64,000 nucleotides of DNA from Pseudoclavibacter chungangensis (GTDB lineage: Bacteria; Actinomycetota; Actinomycetes; Actinomycetales; Microbacteriaceae): contig NZ_JACCFV010000001.1 of the NCBI RefSeq assembly GCF_013410545.1, positions 2,418,001-2,482,000 on the forward strand, given 5' to 3'. This document shows positions 42,040 through 51,681 of this stretch, in pieces; the first letter of the stretch is position 1, and every line of letters starts with the position of its first letter. The translations under genes were made by a program, and so were the position numbers. Below the pieces are notes generated by a model. The model saw only the letters and a list, made by a program, of their open reading frames with translations. It did not search any database and was not told where the DNA came from.

Positions 42040-44688
42040 TTAGAGGTGCACGAGTTCGGTGACGCGCACGACGGCCTCGCCCGCCTCCGTCGACGCCGTG
42101 AGGTCGACCTCGGCGCGGATGCGCCAATCGTGGTCCCCCTCCGGGTCGTCGATGATCTGCACGACGCTCCAGCGTCCGTCCGAACTCGCCGACTCGTCGA
42201 TCTCGCACAGCTTCGGCGAGCGTGCCCGCGCGTCGACGCCGATGTCGTCGTGCACCTCGAAGTACTCGTCGAGGAACGCCGACCAGTCGACGTCCGGGTC
42301 GAGCGCGGCGAGGTCCTCGTCGCGCTCCTGCGCCGCGAGCTGCACGCGACGGAACAGCTCGTTGCGCACGAGCACCGTGAACGCGCGCCGGTTGACGACG
42401 ATGCTCGGCGGTGCCGGGGGGACGACGATCTCGCCCTCCGCCACGGGCCGCGGGTCGACGAGTTCGGCCCACTCGTCGACGAGGCTCGAGTCGACCTGGC
42501 GCACGAGCGCCCCGAGCCACTCGATGATCTCGTGCAGCTCCTCGTTCTTCCACTCCTCGGGCACGGTCTGGCGGATCGCCCGGTCGGCATCGGAGAGGTA
42601 GCGCAGCACGAGCCCCTCGCTCCGGGCGAGCTGGTAGAAGTCGATGAACTCGGCGAAGCTCATCGCCCGCTCGTACATGTCGCGCACGACCGCCTTCGGG
42701 CGCAATTCGAAGTCGGCCGCCCACGGCTGCGAGGCCGTGTAGCTCGTGAACGCCTCGTCGAGCAGCTCGGCGAGCGGCTTCGGGTGCGTGACCTCCTCGA
42801 GGCGCTCCATGCGCTCGTCGTACTCGATCCCCTCCCGCTTCATCGCCGCGACGGCCTCGCCGCGCGCCTTGAACTGCTGCTGCGACAGGACGGGCCGCGG
42901 GTCGTCGAGGGTCGACTCGATGACGCTCACGACGTCGAGCGCGTAGTGCCCCGTGCCTGGGCCCTGATCGGTGCCGTCGTCCGCCGGGTCGAGCAGTTCG
43001 ATCACCGCGAGCGCGAACGGCGAGAGCGGCTGGTTGAGCGCGAAGTTCGGTTGCAGGTCGACCGTGAGGTGGATGCTCGGGCGACGGATGCCGCCGGGGG
43101 TCGCGGGCAGCGGCTCGTCGCGATCGATCTCCACGACGTCGGCCGCGACGAGCGTGCGGAAGATCGCGATCGCGCGTCGCTTGAGCTCGGTCTTCCGCGT
43201 CGCGGACACGTGGCTCGACTCGATGAGCGAGCGCACGTGGTCGAGCGCGTCGCCACCCCGCGCGACGATGTTGATGAGCATCGCGGCCGTCATCTGCATC
43301 GTCGGCGTGAGCGGTTCGGGCCGGCTCTCGACGAGTTTCTCGAAGGATCGCTCGCCCCACGACACGAATCCCGTCGGCGGCTTCTTGCGCACGACACGCT
43401 TGCGCTTGCGTTCGTCGTCGCCGGCCTTGCGCAGCGCCTGCGCGTTCTCGATCTCGTGCTCGGGGGCGAGGCACACGACCGAGCCCGCCGTGTCGTACCC
43501 CGCACGCCCGGCGCGACCCGCGATCTGGTGGAACTCGCGGGCCGTGAGGTGCCGCATGCGTTCGCCGTCGAACTTCGTGAGCGCCGTGAGCAACACGGTG
43601 CGGATCGGCACGTTGATGCCGACCCCGAGCGTGTCCGTCCCGCAGATGACGCGCAGCAGCCCGCGCTGCGCGAGGGTCTCGACGAGTCGCCGGTAGCGGG
43701 GCAGCATGCCCGCGTGGTGGACGCCGATCCCCGAGCGCAGATAGCGCGAGAGCGTGCGCCCGAACACCGTCGTGAACCGGAACCCGCCGATCGCGTCGGC
43801 GATCTCGTCGCGCCCGGCGCGGTCGACGATGCGGATGGAGGAGAGCGCCTGTGCGCGTTCGACGGCCGCGGCCTGCGAGAAGTGCACGACGTAGATCGGG
43901 CCCTTGCCGTCCTGCAGGAGCGTCTCGACGGTCTCGTGCGCGGGCGTGTCGACGTAGTCGAAGTCGAGCGGGACGGGGCGCTCGACGCCCGTGATCTCGG
44001 CGACGTCGCGGCCCGTGCGCTCCTCGAGGTCGTCGACGATGTCGGTGACGTCGCCGAGGGTCGCCGACATGAGCAGGAACTGGGCACCCGTCAGCTCGAT
44101 GAGCGGCACCTGCCACGCCCACCCGCGATCGGGGTCGGCGTAGTAGTGGAACTCGTCCATGACGACCTGGCCGATGTCGGCGTCGGGGCCGTGACGCAGC
44201 GCGAGGTTCGCGAGGATCTCGGCGGTGCAGCACACGATCGGGGCGTCCGCGTTGACCGAGGAGTCACCCGTGACCATGCCGACGTTCTCGGCACCGAAGG
44301 TGTCGACGAGGTCGAAGAATTTCTCGCTCACGAGCGCCTTGATGGGGGCCGTGTAGTAGCTCCGCTCCCCCTTCGCGAGCGCGACGGCGTGCGCGGCGAC
44401 CGCGACGAGCGACTTGCCGGTGCCCGTCGGGGTCGACAGGATGACGTGGCTGCCAGCGGCGAGCTCCATCGCGGCCTCGTCCTGCGCGGGGTAGAGCGAG
44501 ATGCCCCGGTCGCCAGCCCACTCGACGAACGCGTCGTAGACGGCGTCCGGATCGTAGGTGTCGAACTCCTCGTCGGTCCAGACCCCGGCGGGCCGCGCCG
44601 AACGGCCGGTGAGCCCGAGCCGTTCCGGCAGGGTCGGGATCTCGGGCGTCGTCGGGGTCGCCGGGCCGGGGGCTGCGTCTGAGGTCAT
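42040..44688 (-). CDS. DEAD/DEAH-box helicase with DUF3516 domain
   Basis: An 882-aa Ski2/HelY-like helicase. Motif I STPTGTGKSLVAVAAH (about 85), motif II VVMDEFHYYAD (DEFH, about 172), motif III MSATLGDV and motif VI HQIAGRAGRAGYD (about 390) are intact. RecA-2 covers about residues 240-440. The C-terminal half is the DUF3516 module, found in actinobacterial helicases of this type. A role in RNA processing or repair is likely but unproven. It stands alone, with AAGACT seven bases before the ATG as a possible leaderless -10. Confidence 0.92.
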   Translation of the reverse strand: MTSDAAPGPATPTTPEIPTLPERLGLTGRSARPAGVWTDEEFDTYDPDAVYDAFVEWAGDRGISLYPAQDEAAMELAAGSHVILSTPTGTGKSLVAVAAHAVALAKGERSYYTAPIKALVSEKFFDLVDTFGAENVGMVTGDSSVNADAPIVCCTAEILANLALRHGPDADIGQVVMDEFHYYADPDRGWAWQVPLIELTGAQFLLMSATLGDVTDIVDDLEERTGRDVAEITGVERPVPLDFDYVDTPAHETVETLLQDGKGPIYVVHFSQAAAVERAQALSSIRIVDRAGRDEIADAIGGFRFTTVFGRTLSRYLRSGIGVHHAGMLPRYRRLVETLAQRGLLRVICGTDTLGVGINVPIRTVLLTALTKFDGERMRHLTAREFHQIAGRAGRAGYDTAGSVVCLAPEHEIENAQALRKAGDDERKRKRVVRKKPPTGFVSWGERSFEKLVESRPEPLTPTMQMTAAMLINIVARGGDALDHVRSLIESSHVSATRKTELKRRAIAIFRTLVAADVVEIDRDEPLPATPGGIRRPSIHLTVDLQPNFALNQPLSPFALAVIELLDPADDGTDQGPGTGHYALDVVSVIESTLDDPRPVLSQQQFKARGEAVAAMKREGIEYDERMERLEEVTHPKPLAELLDEAFTSYTASQPWAADFELRPKAVVRDMYERAMSFAEFIDFYQLARSEGLVLRYLSDADRAIRQTVPEEWKNEELHEIIEWLGALVRQVDSSLVDEWAELVDPRPVAEGEIVVPPAPPSIVVNRRAFTVLVRNELFRRVQLAAQERDEDLAALDPDVDWSAFLDEYFEVHDDIGVDARARSPKLCEIDESASSDGRWSVVQIIDDPEGDHDWRIRAEVDLTASTEAGEAVVRVTELVHL

Positions 44689-44715
44689 CCCCCCGAGTCT
44701 TTCACGCGCCGACGC

Positions 44716-45237
44716 TCAGCCCGTCTGCTCGACGACGATGAAGAGATCCGTGCGGAGCGTCGCGGGGTCGGTGTCGGGCGTCGGCTCCGTCACGTAGACC
44801 TCCCACATCGGGCTCCCGATCGTGCCGCCGCTCGTCGCGACGGCGTCGACGAGGTCCGACCACGCGTTCGGCAGCTCGTCGTAGGGGCCGATGTGCGTCA
44901 CCACGGCCACGCGCCCGCCGGGGAGTGTCGATGGGATGATGTGCTCGCCGCCGGCGTCGACGGGTTCGGTGAACGAGCCGTCGACGGGAAAGCCGAGTTC
45001 GATCGCGAACGAGCCCGACAGATCGCCGTCGTACGCGGCGAACGCGGGGCCGGCGATGTGTGCACCGGAACCGCCGACCGCCTCCGCGACGGGCCCGAAC
45101 GCGTGGTCGAACAGCTCGTGGACGCCCGCCATCGTGATGGAGTCACGCCGCACGACCGCGGTGTGGCGCGGCTCGAGATCGTCGAGGACGACGGGCTTCG
45201 GCCAGGGCCCCTCGGGGCCAGGCTGCTCGGTGTTCAT
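44716..45237 (-). CDS. GyrI-like/effector-binding domain protein
   Basis: A 173-aa protein with a single GyrI-like (AraC_E_bind) small-molecule-binding domain: EPRHTAVVRRDSITMAGVHE, GPAFAAYDGDL, VAVVTHIGPYDELPNAWSDL and PMWEVYVTEPTPDTDPA. There is no DNA-binding domain, so it is a stand-alone SHOCT/GyrI type rather than a MerR or AraC regulator. Ligand unknown. GAGGAG precedes the ATG. It lies 27 bp upstream of the helicase gene and may be cotranscribed with it. Confidence 0.85.
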   Translation of the reverse strand: MNTEQPGPEGPWPKPVVLDDLEPRHTAVVRRDSITMAGVHELFDHAFGPVAEAVGGSGAHIAGPAFAAYDGDLSGSFAIELGFPVDGSFTEPVDAGGEHIIPSTLPGGRVAVVTHIGPYDELPNAWSDLVDAVATSGGTIGSPMWEVYVTEPTPDTDPATLRTDLFIVVEQTG

Positions 45238-45288
45238 CGTCCGCTCCTCACGCTCGTGGCCCCGCCACGGGCTCGTTCCCGGTCGGCG

Positions 45289-46227
45289 TCACGACCCTAT
45301 CGGCGACGACTGACGCACGCCTGACGACGCCCCGTCGCCGGCGTCCGGCAGGTGCCACGTCTCGGGATCGAGCCGGCCACCGTAGAGCGGCAGCGGCACG
45401 ATCGGGTCGCCGGGCCGGGCGTGCGCCCACGGCTGGGTGCACCTCGCCGTGCCGACCTCCCGGGCGCGCCCGACCGCGGCGAGGTCGATGGTGCGCACGA
45501 TGACCTCGGGCTCGGCCCCCTCGGCCTGCGCGACGACGTTCCCCTCGGGGTCGACGAGCAGGCTCAGCCCCGCACCGATGGGAGCGGCCACGTTCACGCT
45601 CGCCGTGAAGGTCTGGTTGACGATGCTGTTCGCGCGCGCCAGCACGACCTCCTGCGGCCGGTCGGGTGTCGTCGTCTTGACGACGTTCACGACGAGTTCG
45701 GCGCCGAGCCAGGCGAGGTGGCGCGTGACCTCCGGGAACCACGCGTCGAAGCAGATGCTGAGGCCGATGCGGCCGAGTCCGGCGAGCTCACCGACCACGA
45801 ACGACGTCCCCGGGTGGTACGGCTCGGTCGGGCGCCACGGGAAGACCTTGCGGTAGTGCGCGACGAGGGTCCCGTCACGGTCGTACAGGAGGGCCGTGTT
45901 GAACAGCTCGCCGTTCGCCCCGAGCTCGCACACGCTCCCCGGCACGAGCGCGACACCGGAGCGCGCGGCGATCTCGCCGAGCTCGCGCACGAGCGGACCG
46001 TCGAGCGGGACGGCGGAACGGCGCAGCGCCTCGTTCTGCTCGTCGAGGTCGGGACGGTCCGCGCCGAAGAGGTGCAGCTCGGGGAACACGACGAGATCGA
46101 CGCCCGCGTCGGCCTCGACGATGCCGCGGATCTGCGATTCGAATCCCTCGAGCCCGGTGCCGAGCGGAACCGGGGCGGCCTGCACGATCGCGATCGTGAG
46201 CGGGCGAGCGAGCTGCGACTCGGACAC
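45289..46227 (-). CDS. Carbon-nitrogen hydrolase (nitrilase superfamily)
   Basis: A 312-aa amidohydrolase of the nitrilase/cyanide-hydratase superfamily. The catalytic triad is visible: Glu in VVFPELHLFG (about 51), Lys in HYRKVFPWRP (about 127) and Cys in GLSICFDAWFPEV (about 163). The family cleaves amides, carbamoyl groups or nitriles; the substrate cannot be assigned. The last 25 residues are a family-foreign tail. GTG at 46227 has GGAGG five bases upstream. Confidence 0.9.
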   Translation of the reverse strand: MSESQLARPLTIAIVQAAPVPLGTGLEGFESQIRGIVEADAGVDLVVFPELHLFGADRPDLDEQNEALRRSAVPLDGPLVRELGEIAARSGVALVPGSVCELGANGELFNTALLYDRDGTLVAHYRKVFPWRPTEPYHPGTSFVVGELAGLGRIGLSICFDAWFPEVTRHLAWLGAELVVNVVKTTTPDRPQEVVLARANSIVNQTFTASVNVAAPIGAGLSLLVDPEGNVVAQAEGAEPEVIVRTIDLAAVGRAREVGTARCTQPWAHARPGDPIVPLPLYGGRLDPETWHLPDAGDGASSGVRQSSPIGS

Positions 46228-46352
46228 GTGGACCTCCGGTTCGTCGAGGGACGGACGGCGGCGTCGCCGACCAGGGGCCCATCATCGCACCAGGAGCCCG
46301 GGACCGGACCCCACGTGCCGCGATCCGGTGCGGCGCCCGTCGGGCGGACGCC

Positions 46353-49300
46353 TCAGGCCCCGAGGCCCACCCGGTCGTCCTCGCGCGGCTCGGCGCGCTC
46401 CGCGTGCTCGATGCGTTGCCCCACGACGGCCGAGACGCCGTCGCGACGCATCGAGACGCCGTACAGCGCGTCGGCGATCTCCATCGTGCGCTTCTGGTGC
46501 GTGATGACGATGAGCTGGCTCGACGCACGCAGATCCTGGAACACCTGCAGGAGCCGACCGAGGTTCGCGTCGTCGAGCGCCGCCTCGACCTCGTCCATGA
46601 TGTAGAAGGGGCTCGGGCGCGCCTTGAAGATCGCGATGAGCAGCGCGACCGCCGCGAGCGAGCGCTCGCCGCCGGACAGCAGCGTGAGCCGCTCGATCTT
46701 CTTCCCCGCCGGTTTGACCGTGACCTCGATGCCCGTGCGCAGCATGTCGTCGGGCAGGGTGAGCGTGATGTCGCCCTCGCCGCCGGGGAACAGCACGGGG
46801 AACACCTCGTGGAACGCGCGGCGCGTGTCCTCGAACGCCGCCTCGAACACCGTGCGCATGCGCTCGTCGATCTCACCGACGATCTCGAGCAGATCCGTGC
46901 GCGTCCGTTCGAGATCGTCGAGCTGCGCCACGAGGAATCCGTGGCGCTGTTCGAGCGCCGCGAACTCCTCGAGCGCGAGCGGATTCACGCGACCCAGCTG
47001 CGAGAGCTGCCGCTCCGCGCCCGCGAGTCGCTTCTCCTGTGCCGCCCGCACGAAGGGCACCCCGTCCTCGGGTTCGACCGGCTCGACCGGCTCGGTCGGC
47101 GGCGTCGGCCCGCCGACGGTCCCCTCGCCCGCCGCGGCGCGTTCCTCGTCGCTCGCGTGCAGGTCGCCGAGCCCGGGCTCGGCATCGGCCGCGGCGAGTC
47201 GTTCGCGCACGGACGTCGTCCCGCCCACCGCGGTTCCCGCACCGGCCTCCACATCGCCGACCTCGTCCCGGTCCACGGGGTCGCGTCCGGCAGCGTCCTC
47301 GCCCGTGGCCACCTCGCCCGTGGCCTCGTCGTCCGCCGCCCGCGCGGCGGCCGCGGCGGCCGCGGCCTCGGCGGCCCGCTCCGCGAGATCGCGCAGCGCG
47401 TCGTCGTCCCCCGGGACGCGCCGGTGCGGCCCGTATTCCGCGACGAGCACGGCCTCGGTGAGTCCGAGCTCGCTCGCGACGCGTTCGAGGAGTCCGCGCA
47501 GTTCGAGGCCGCGTTCGGCGATCCGGAGTTCGAGCGCGTGCACGTCGTCCGCGAGCGCCGCCGCCCTCGCACGCAATTCGGATTCCTCGCGTCGCACGAG
47601 CACGAGTTCGGCATCCTGCGCCTCCCGTTCGGCCTGCGCCGCGCGCAACCGGTCGCGCGCCTCCTCCACGCTCGACGACACCGCGGCGATCGCGAGCGGC
47701 AATGCGGCGAGCACGTCCTCGGTGCGGACGAGCTCGCGCCGTCGCAGCACCGTCTCGCGCGCGGCCCGCTCCGCGGCCGCCCGTTCGGCGTCGAGCCGTT
47801 CGGCGAGCTGACGGGCGCGGCCCGACTCGGCCCGCGCGCGCTCGCGGAGGGTCTCGACGCGCAGTCGCGCCTCCACCTCGGCCTCGCGGGCACGTTCGAC
47901 GCGCGCGGCGTACTCGTCGCGAGCGGCACCGTCGACGACGGGTTTCGGCTCAGCGCGGTGCGCGTCGAGCGCCGACCTCGCGCCCTCGGCGCGCGCCTCC
48001 GCGTCCGCCACCCCGGAGCCCGCGAGCTCGAGGGCCTTGACGGCACGCGCGAGCTCCGCCCGGGCCGCGTCCCGACGTGCCTGCGCCCGGTTGAGGGCCT
48101 CTCGGCGCTGGGCGAGATCCGCGTCGAACGCCCGCAACCGTTCGAGCGCGGCCGCGGCACCGGACCGCGCCTGCTCGAGCGCGCCGCGCTGCTCGGCGAC
48201 GTCGATCGCGAGCCGGTCGACCTCGTCGCGGACCTCCGCGAGGCGGGCGCTCGCCCGCTCCCGCTCGGCGGTCAGCTCGAGCCGCGACCGGCCGGTGCCG
48301 GCCGAGCCGCCGCGCATCGTCGAACGCCCGAGCACCTCACCGCCGCGGGTCACGAGCACGAGCTCGCCCGCGAGCGATCGAGTGCGTTCGTGGACGCGGA
48401 CGGCGAGAGCCAGGTCGTCGACGACGACGACGTTCGAGAGCAGGCGACGAACCGGCCTCGGCGCCGCGTCGAGCAGATCTCTCGCACGGCTCGTTCCCGG
48501 CTCCTCGAGCGCACGCCGGACGGCGTCGTCGACGAGCGGCGCGTCCCCGTCGTCCGGCTCGTCCACGACGAGTTCGACGCGTCCGAGGTCGCCGTCGCGC
48601 GCGTGATCGACGACATCGACGGCGGCGTCGAGGCCCGCCACGAGCACGGCGTCCGCGAGCTGCCCGAGTGCCGTCGCGACGGCGCCCTCGCCGCCCGGCG
48701 CGACGCGCACGTGCTCCGTCACCGTCCCGCGCACGCCCGGCAGATCCGCATCGAGCAGCGCGCCTGCCGCATCGGGGATGCGGGTCGCGAGCGCGAGCGC
48801 CGTCGCGCGCGCGTCGAGCGCGTCGCGCTCGCGTTCGAGGTCGTGCAAGCGGTCCCGGAGCGTCTCGAGCGCCGCCTCGCCCGCCGCGACCTCCTGCCGC
48901 GCACGCTCGTGGGCCTCGTCGAGGCCCGTGGAGTCGGTCTCGCCCTGCGACGTGTCGGCCTCGATGCGGGCGAGCGCCTCGTCGGCGTCGGCAGCGCGGG
49001 CGCTCGCGGCGTCGCGCGCGTTCGTCTGGCGCAACACGTCGCCGCGCACCGCCGCGAGTCGCGAGGCGGCCGTATCGGCGGCCCCCTTGAGCTCCTGCTC
49101 GCGCACCGCGTAGCGCGACGCACGATCCGACGCCTGCCGGATGCGGTCGTCGACCTCGTCCAGCGCCGCGCGTGCGTCGCGCGTCGAGCCGCCCGCGGCG
49201 GTCCACTCGGCGGCGGCCGCGCTCGCCCGCTCGTCGAGGAGGCTCGCCTCGTGTCGGACGTCCTCGACCTCGCGAGCGGTGACGCTCGGCGTGAAGTCCG

Positions 49301-50255
49301 GCGCGTCGAGGCGCTGCCGGAGGAGCGCGCGCCGCTGGCTCGCGAGCAGTTCGAGGTTGCGAAGACGCTCCGCCACGCTCTCGAGGTCGAACACGACGCG
49401 TCTCGCGCCGTCGACCGCGTCGCCCCGCTGCGCCGCGACGATGCGTTCCGCGGTCGCGACGGCGCGCGCGAGCCGCTCCTGCAGCACCTCCCGCTCGGCC
49501 CTGCGCTCCTGCTCGGACGCGGTCGCCTCGCGGAGCGTCGCGCGCAGCCGCGCCACGTCGTCGGCCATGATCCGCGCCCGCGCGTCCCGCGCGATCGCCG
49601 CGATACCGTGCGCACGCCGAGCGGCCTCCGCCTGCCGCCCGAGCGGTTTCAACTGACGCCGCACCTCGCCCGTGAGGTCGCGCAGGCGCGTGAGGTTCTG
49701 CTCCATGCCCTCGAGCTTGCGGACGGTGCGCTCCTTGCGACGCCGGTGCTTGAGGATGCCTGCCGCCTCCTCGATGAAGCCGCGCCGCTCCTCCGGTGTC
49801 GCGTGCAGCACGCTGTCGAGCCGGCCCTGTCCCACGATCACGTGCATCTCGCGCCCGAGGCCCGTGTCGCTCAGCAGTTCCTGCACGTCCAGGAGGCGCA
49901 CCCCCTCGCCGTTGATCGCGTACTCGCTGCCACCGTTGCGGAAGAGCGTGCGCCGGATCGTGACCTCGCTGTACTCGATCGGGAGCACGCCGTCGTGGTT
50001 GTCGATCGTGAGCGTCACCTCCGCCCGCCCGAGCGGCCCACGCGTCGCGGTTCCCGCGAAGATGACGTCCTCCATCTTGCCGCCGCGCAGGCTCTTCGCG
50101 CCCTGCTCGCCCATGACCCACGCGAGCGCGTCGACGACGTTCGACTTACCCGAGCCGTTGGGCCCGACGACGCACGTCACCCCGGGCTCGAAAACGAGGG
50201 TCGTCGGCTGCGCGAACGACTTGAAGCCCTTGAGGGTGAGGCTCTTCAGATGCAT
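46353..50255 (-). CDS. smc: Chromosome segregation protein SMC
   Basis: A 1300-aa condensin ATPase. Walker A GPNGSGKSNVVDALAWVMGE (about 33), long coiled coils, hinge (LPGVRGTVTEHVRV to GEVLGRSTMRGG, about 530-665), and C-terminal signature LLSGGERSLAAVALLIAIF with Walker B FYIMDEVEAALDD. It is about 100 residues longer than most bacterial SMCs. The extra length is an acidic, Val/Gly/Pro-rich insertion near residues 1000-1090 between the second coil and the C-terminal head. ATG at 50255 starts the canonical MHLKSLTLKGFKSFAQP. The likely promoter TAGCGT lies near 50310-50315, giving a leader of about 50 bases. Confidence 0.95.
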   Translation of the reverse strand: MHLKSLTLKGFKSFAQPTTLVFEPGVTCVVGPNGSGKSNVVDALAWVMGEQGAKSLRGGKMEDVIFAGTATRGPLGRAEVTLTIDNHDGVLPIEYSEVTIRRTLFRNGGSEYAINGEGVRLLDVQELLSDTGLGREMHVIVGQGRLDSVLHATPEERRGFIEEAAGILKHRRRKERTVRKLEGMEQNLTRLRDLTGEVRRQLKPLGRQAEAARRAHGIAAIARDARARIMADDVARLRATLREATASEQERRAEREVLQERLARAVATAERIVAAQRGDAVDGARRVVFDLESVAERLRNLELLASQRRALLRQRLDAPDFTPSVTAREVEDVRHEASLLDERASAAAAEWTAAGGSTRDARAALDEVDDRIRQASDRASRYAVREQELKGAADTAASRLAAVRGDVLRQTNARDAASARAADADEALARIEADTSQGETDSTGLDEAHERARQEVAAGEAALETLRDRLHDLERERDALDARATALALATRIPDAAGALLDADLPGVRGTVTEHVRVAPGGEGAVATALGQLADAVLVAGLDAAVDVVDHARDGDLGRVELVVDEPDDGDAPLVDDAVRRALEEPGTSRARDLLDAAPRPVRRLLSNVVVVDDLALAVRVHERTRSLAGELVLVTRGGEVLGRSTMRGGSAGTGRSRLELTAERERASARLAEVRDEVDRLAIDVAEQRGALEQARSGAAAALERLRAFDADLAQRREALNRAQARRDAARAELARAVKALELAGSGVADAEARAEGARSALDAHRAEPKPVVDGAARDEYAARVERAREAEVEARLRVETLRERARAESGRARQLAERLDAERAAAERAARETVLRRRELVRTEDVLAALPLAIAAVSSSVEEARDRLRAAQAEREAQDAELVLVRREESELRARAAALADDVHALELRIAERGLELRGLLERVASELGLTEAVLVAEYGPHRRVPGDDDALRDLAERAAEAAAAAAAARAADDEATGEVATGEDAAGRDPVDRDEVGDVEAGAGTAVGGTTSVRERLAAADAEPGLGDLHASDEERAAAGEGTVGGPTPPTEPVEPVEPEDGVPFVRAAQEKRLAGAERQLSQLGRVNPLALEEFAALEQRHGFLVAQLDDLERTRTDLLEIVGEIDERMRTVFEAAFEDTRRAFHEVFPVLFPGGEGDITLTLPDDMLRTGIEVTVKPAGKKIERLTLLSGGERSLAAVALLIAIFKARPSPFYIMDEVEAALDDANLGRLLQVFQDLRASSQLIVITHQKRTMEIADALYGVSMRRDGVSAVVGQRIEHAERAEPREDDRVGLGA

Positions 50256-50357
50256 GGTGTCGAGGGGTGCGCCCTGGTCGGGGCGGAGCGCGTCGCCGTC
50301 GCCCCGTACGCTACCCGACGCGCCGCGACGGGAATGGCGACGCTCAGGCGGAGTCCG

Positions 50358-50363
50358 TACCCT
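50358..50363 (+). promoter_or_regulatory. Leaderless -10 box of the double-GNAT gene
   Basis: TACCCT followed by exactly six bases and the GTG at 50370. Confidence 0.6.
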
Positions 50364-50369
50364 GAGCGC

Positions 50370-51635
50370 GTGAACGACGTCGCTCCCGGTATCCCGCTCA
50401 CCATCGTCGAGGTACCGCCACCCACCTTCCGCTCGCGCGCGGCCGCCGCCGAATCCATCGACGGGGGGCCACGCCTCATCGAGCTCCTCGCGGAGGCCGA
50501 GAACGCGCTGCGCCGCGGGGAGTACGGTGCCGCCGCGCTGCAGACGGACGCCGCGGAGGTCTCGGCCCTGTGGGCACTCGCGACGCACTGGCGGCGTCGA
50601 TCGGTGATCGCCCTGAGCGGTGACGCCGTCGTCGGTCTCGCCACGGTGCGGGTGCCGCTGCGCGAGTCCCTCGACTCCGCGCGCATCCGCATCGGGGTCG
50701 CGTCGAACGCACGCGAGCACGGCATCGGCGGCGCCCTCATCGACGTGGCCGAACGCATCGCCCGGGAAGAGGGCCGCACGCGCCTCCGCCTGCGCGCCCC
50801 GCACGTCGCCGGTGTCCCGTTCGATCCGTCGGCCGGGTGGATCGAGTCGCCGGACGGGGTCGGCCGGGTGCCCGCCGCCGCCGCGTCGAGCCGTTTCCTC
50901 ACGCATCACGGCTGGTCGCTCGCAGGGGTCGAACGCGTGAGCGCCCTCGACCTGCAATCGGGCGCGGCGAGCCAGACGGAGGCGCTCGACGCGCAGATCG
51001 CGGCGGCGCTCGCCGCGATCGAACCCGAGTACGCACTCCACGTGTGGAGCGGCCCGACGCCGCCCGAGTGGCTCGGTGGCGTCGCGAACCTGTCGGCCGA
51101 TCTGCCCGGCGACGCCCCGACCGGCCACGCCGCCGCGGGCGAGTCCTCGTGGGACGTGAACCGCGTCGCGTCGAACGACGTGCGCATCGCCGCCGCGAAC
51201 CGCACGGCGCTCGTGGTGGGCGTCGAGCACGTCCCGACGGGCACGCTCGTGGCGTTCTCGGAGCTGCACCTGTGGCGGGACCACCCGAACCGGCCCGCCC
51301 TGCAGGGCCTCACGATCGTGCACCCCGAGCACCGTGGACGTCGCCTCGGCCTCCTCACCAAGGCGCGCCTCGTGCGTGAGCTGCGCGAGCGGGCACCCGA
51401 GTGCCCCGGCATCGTCACGTGGAGCCCCGAGTCGGATGCACGCCTCGTCTCGCTCGGCGAACGACTCGGGTTCCGGCCGATCGGCGTGGAGGGCGTGTGG
51501 ACGAAGACGCTCGAACCACTCCCGGAGGAGCCGGAGACCGACGAGGCCGCTGTCACCGACGCAGCGACGGCCGCGGACGTGGCAGCCGTCACCGACGAAC
51601 CCGCAGCTGCCGGGACGCCCACCGCAACCGACTGA
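50370..51635 (+). CDS. GNAT family N-acetyltransferase, two-domain
   Basis: A 421-aa protein with two GNAT-like folds. The first (about 75-155) has VGLATVRVPLRESLDSARIR and NAREHGIGGALIDVAERIAR, the acetyl-CoA pyrophosphate loop region. The second (about 270-380) has VVGVEHVPTGTLVAFSEL and LTIVHPEHRGRRLGLLTKA, with the HRGRRLG acetyl-CoA loop. The layout resembles mycothiol synthase or Eis-like tandem GNATs, but the substrate is not evident. An acidic Ala/Thr tail of about 40 residues ends the protein. Divergent from smc. Confidence 0.87.
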   Translation: MNDVAPGIPLTIVEVPPPTFRSRAAAAESIDGGPRLIELLAEAENALRRGEYGAAALQTDAAEVSALWALATHWRRRSVIALSGDAVVGLATVRVPLRESLDSARIRIGVASNAREHGIGGALIDVAERIAREEGRTRLRLRAPHVAGVPFDPSAGWIESPDGVGRVPAAAASSRFLTHHGWSLAGVERVSALDLQSGAASQTEALDAQIAAALAAIEPEYALHVWSGPTPPEWLGGVANLSADLPGDAPTGHAAAGESSWDVNRVASNDVRIAAANRTALVVGVEHVPTGTLVAFSELHLWRDHPNRPALQGLTIVHPEHRGRRLGLLTKARLVRELRERAPECPGIVTWSPESDARLVSLGERLGFRPIGVEGVWTKTLEPLPEEPETDEAAVTDAATAADVAAVTDEPAAAGTPTATD

Positions 51636-51681
51636 TCACGCCGGAGGTCCGCACGCGCACGCGCGGCGGCCGGTCACGCAC

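Noticed and set aside
46404..50369. Long plus-strand frame opposite smc
   Set aside because: It is the shadow of smc. Only the part from GTG 50370 matches a protein family (GNAT) and has a promoter.
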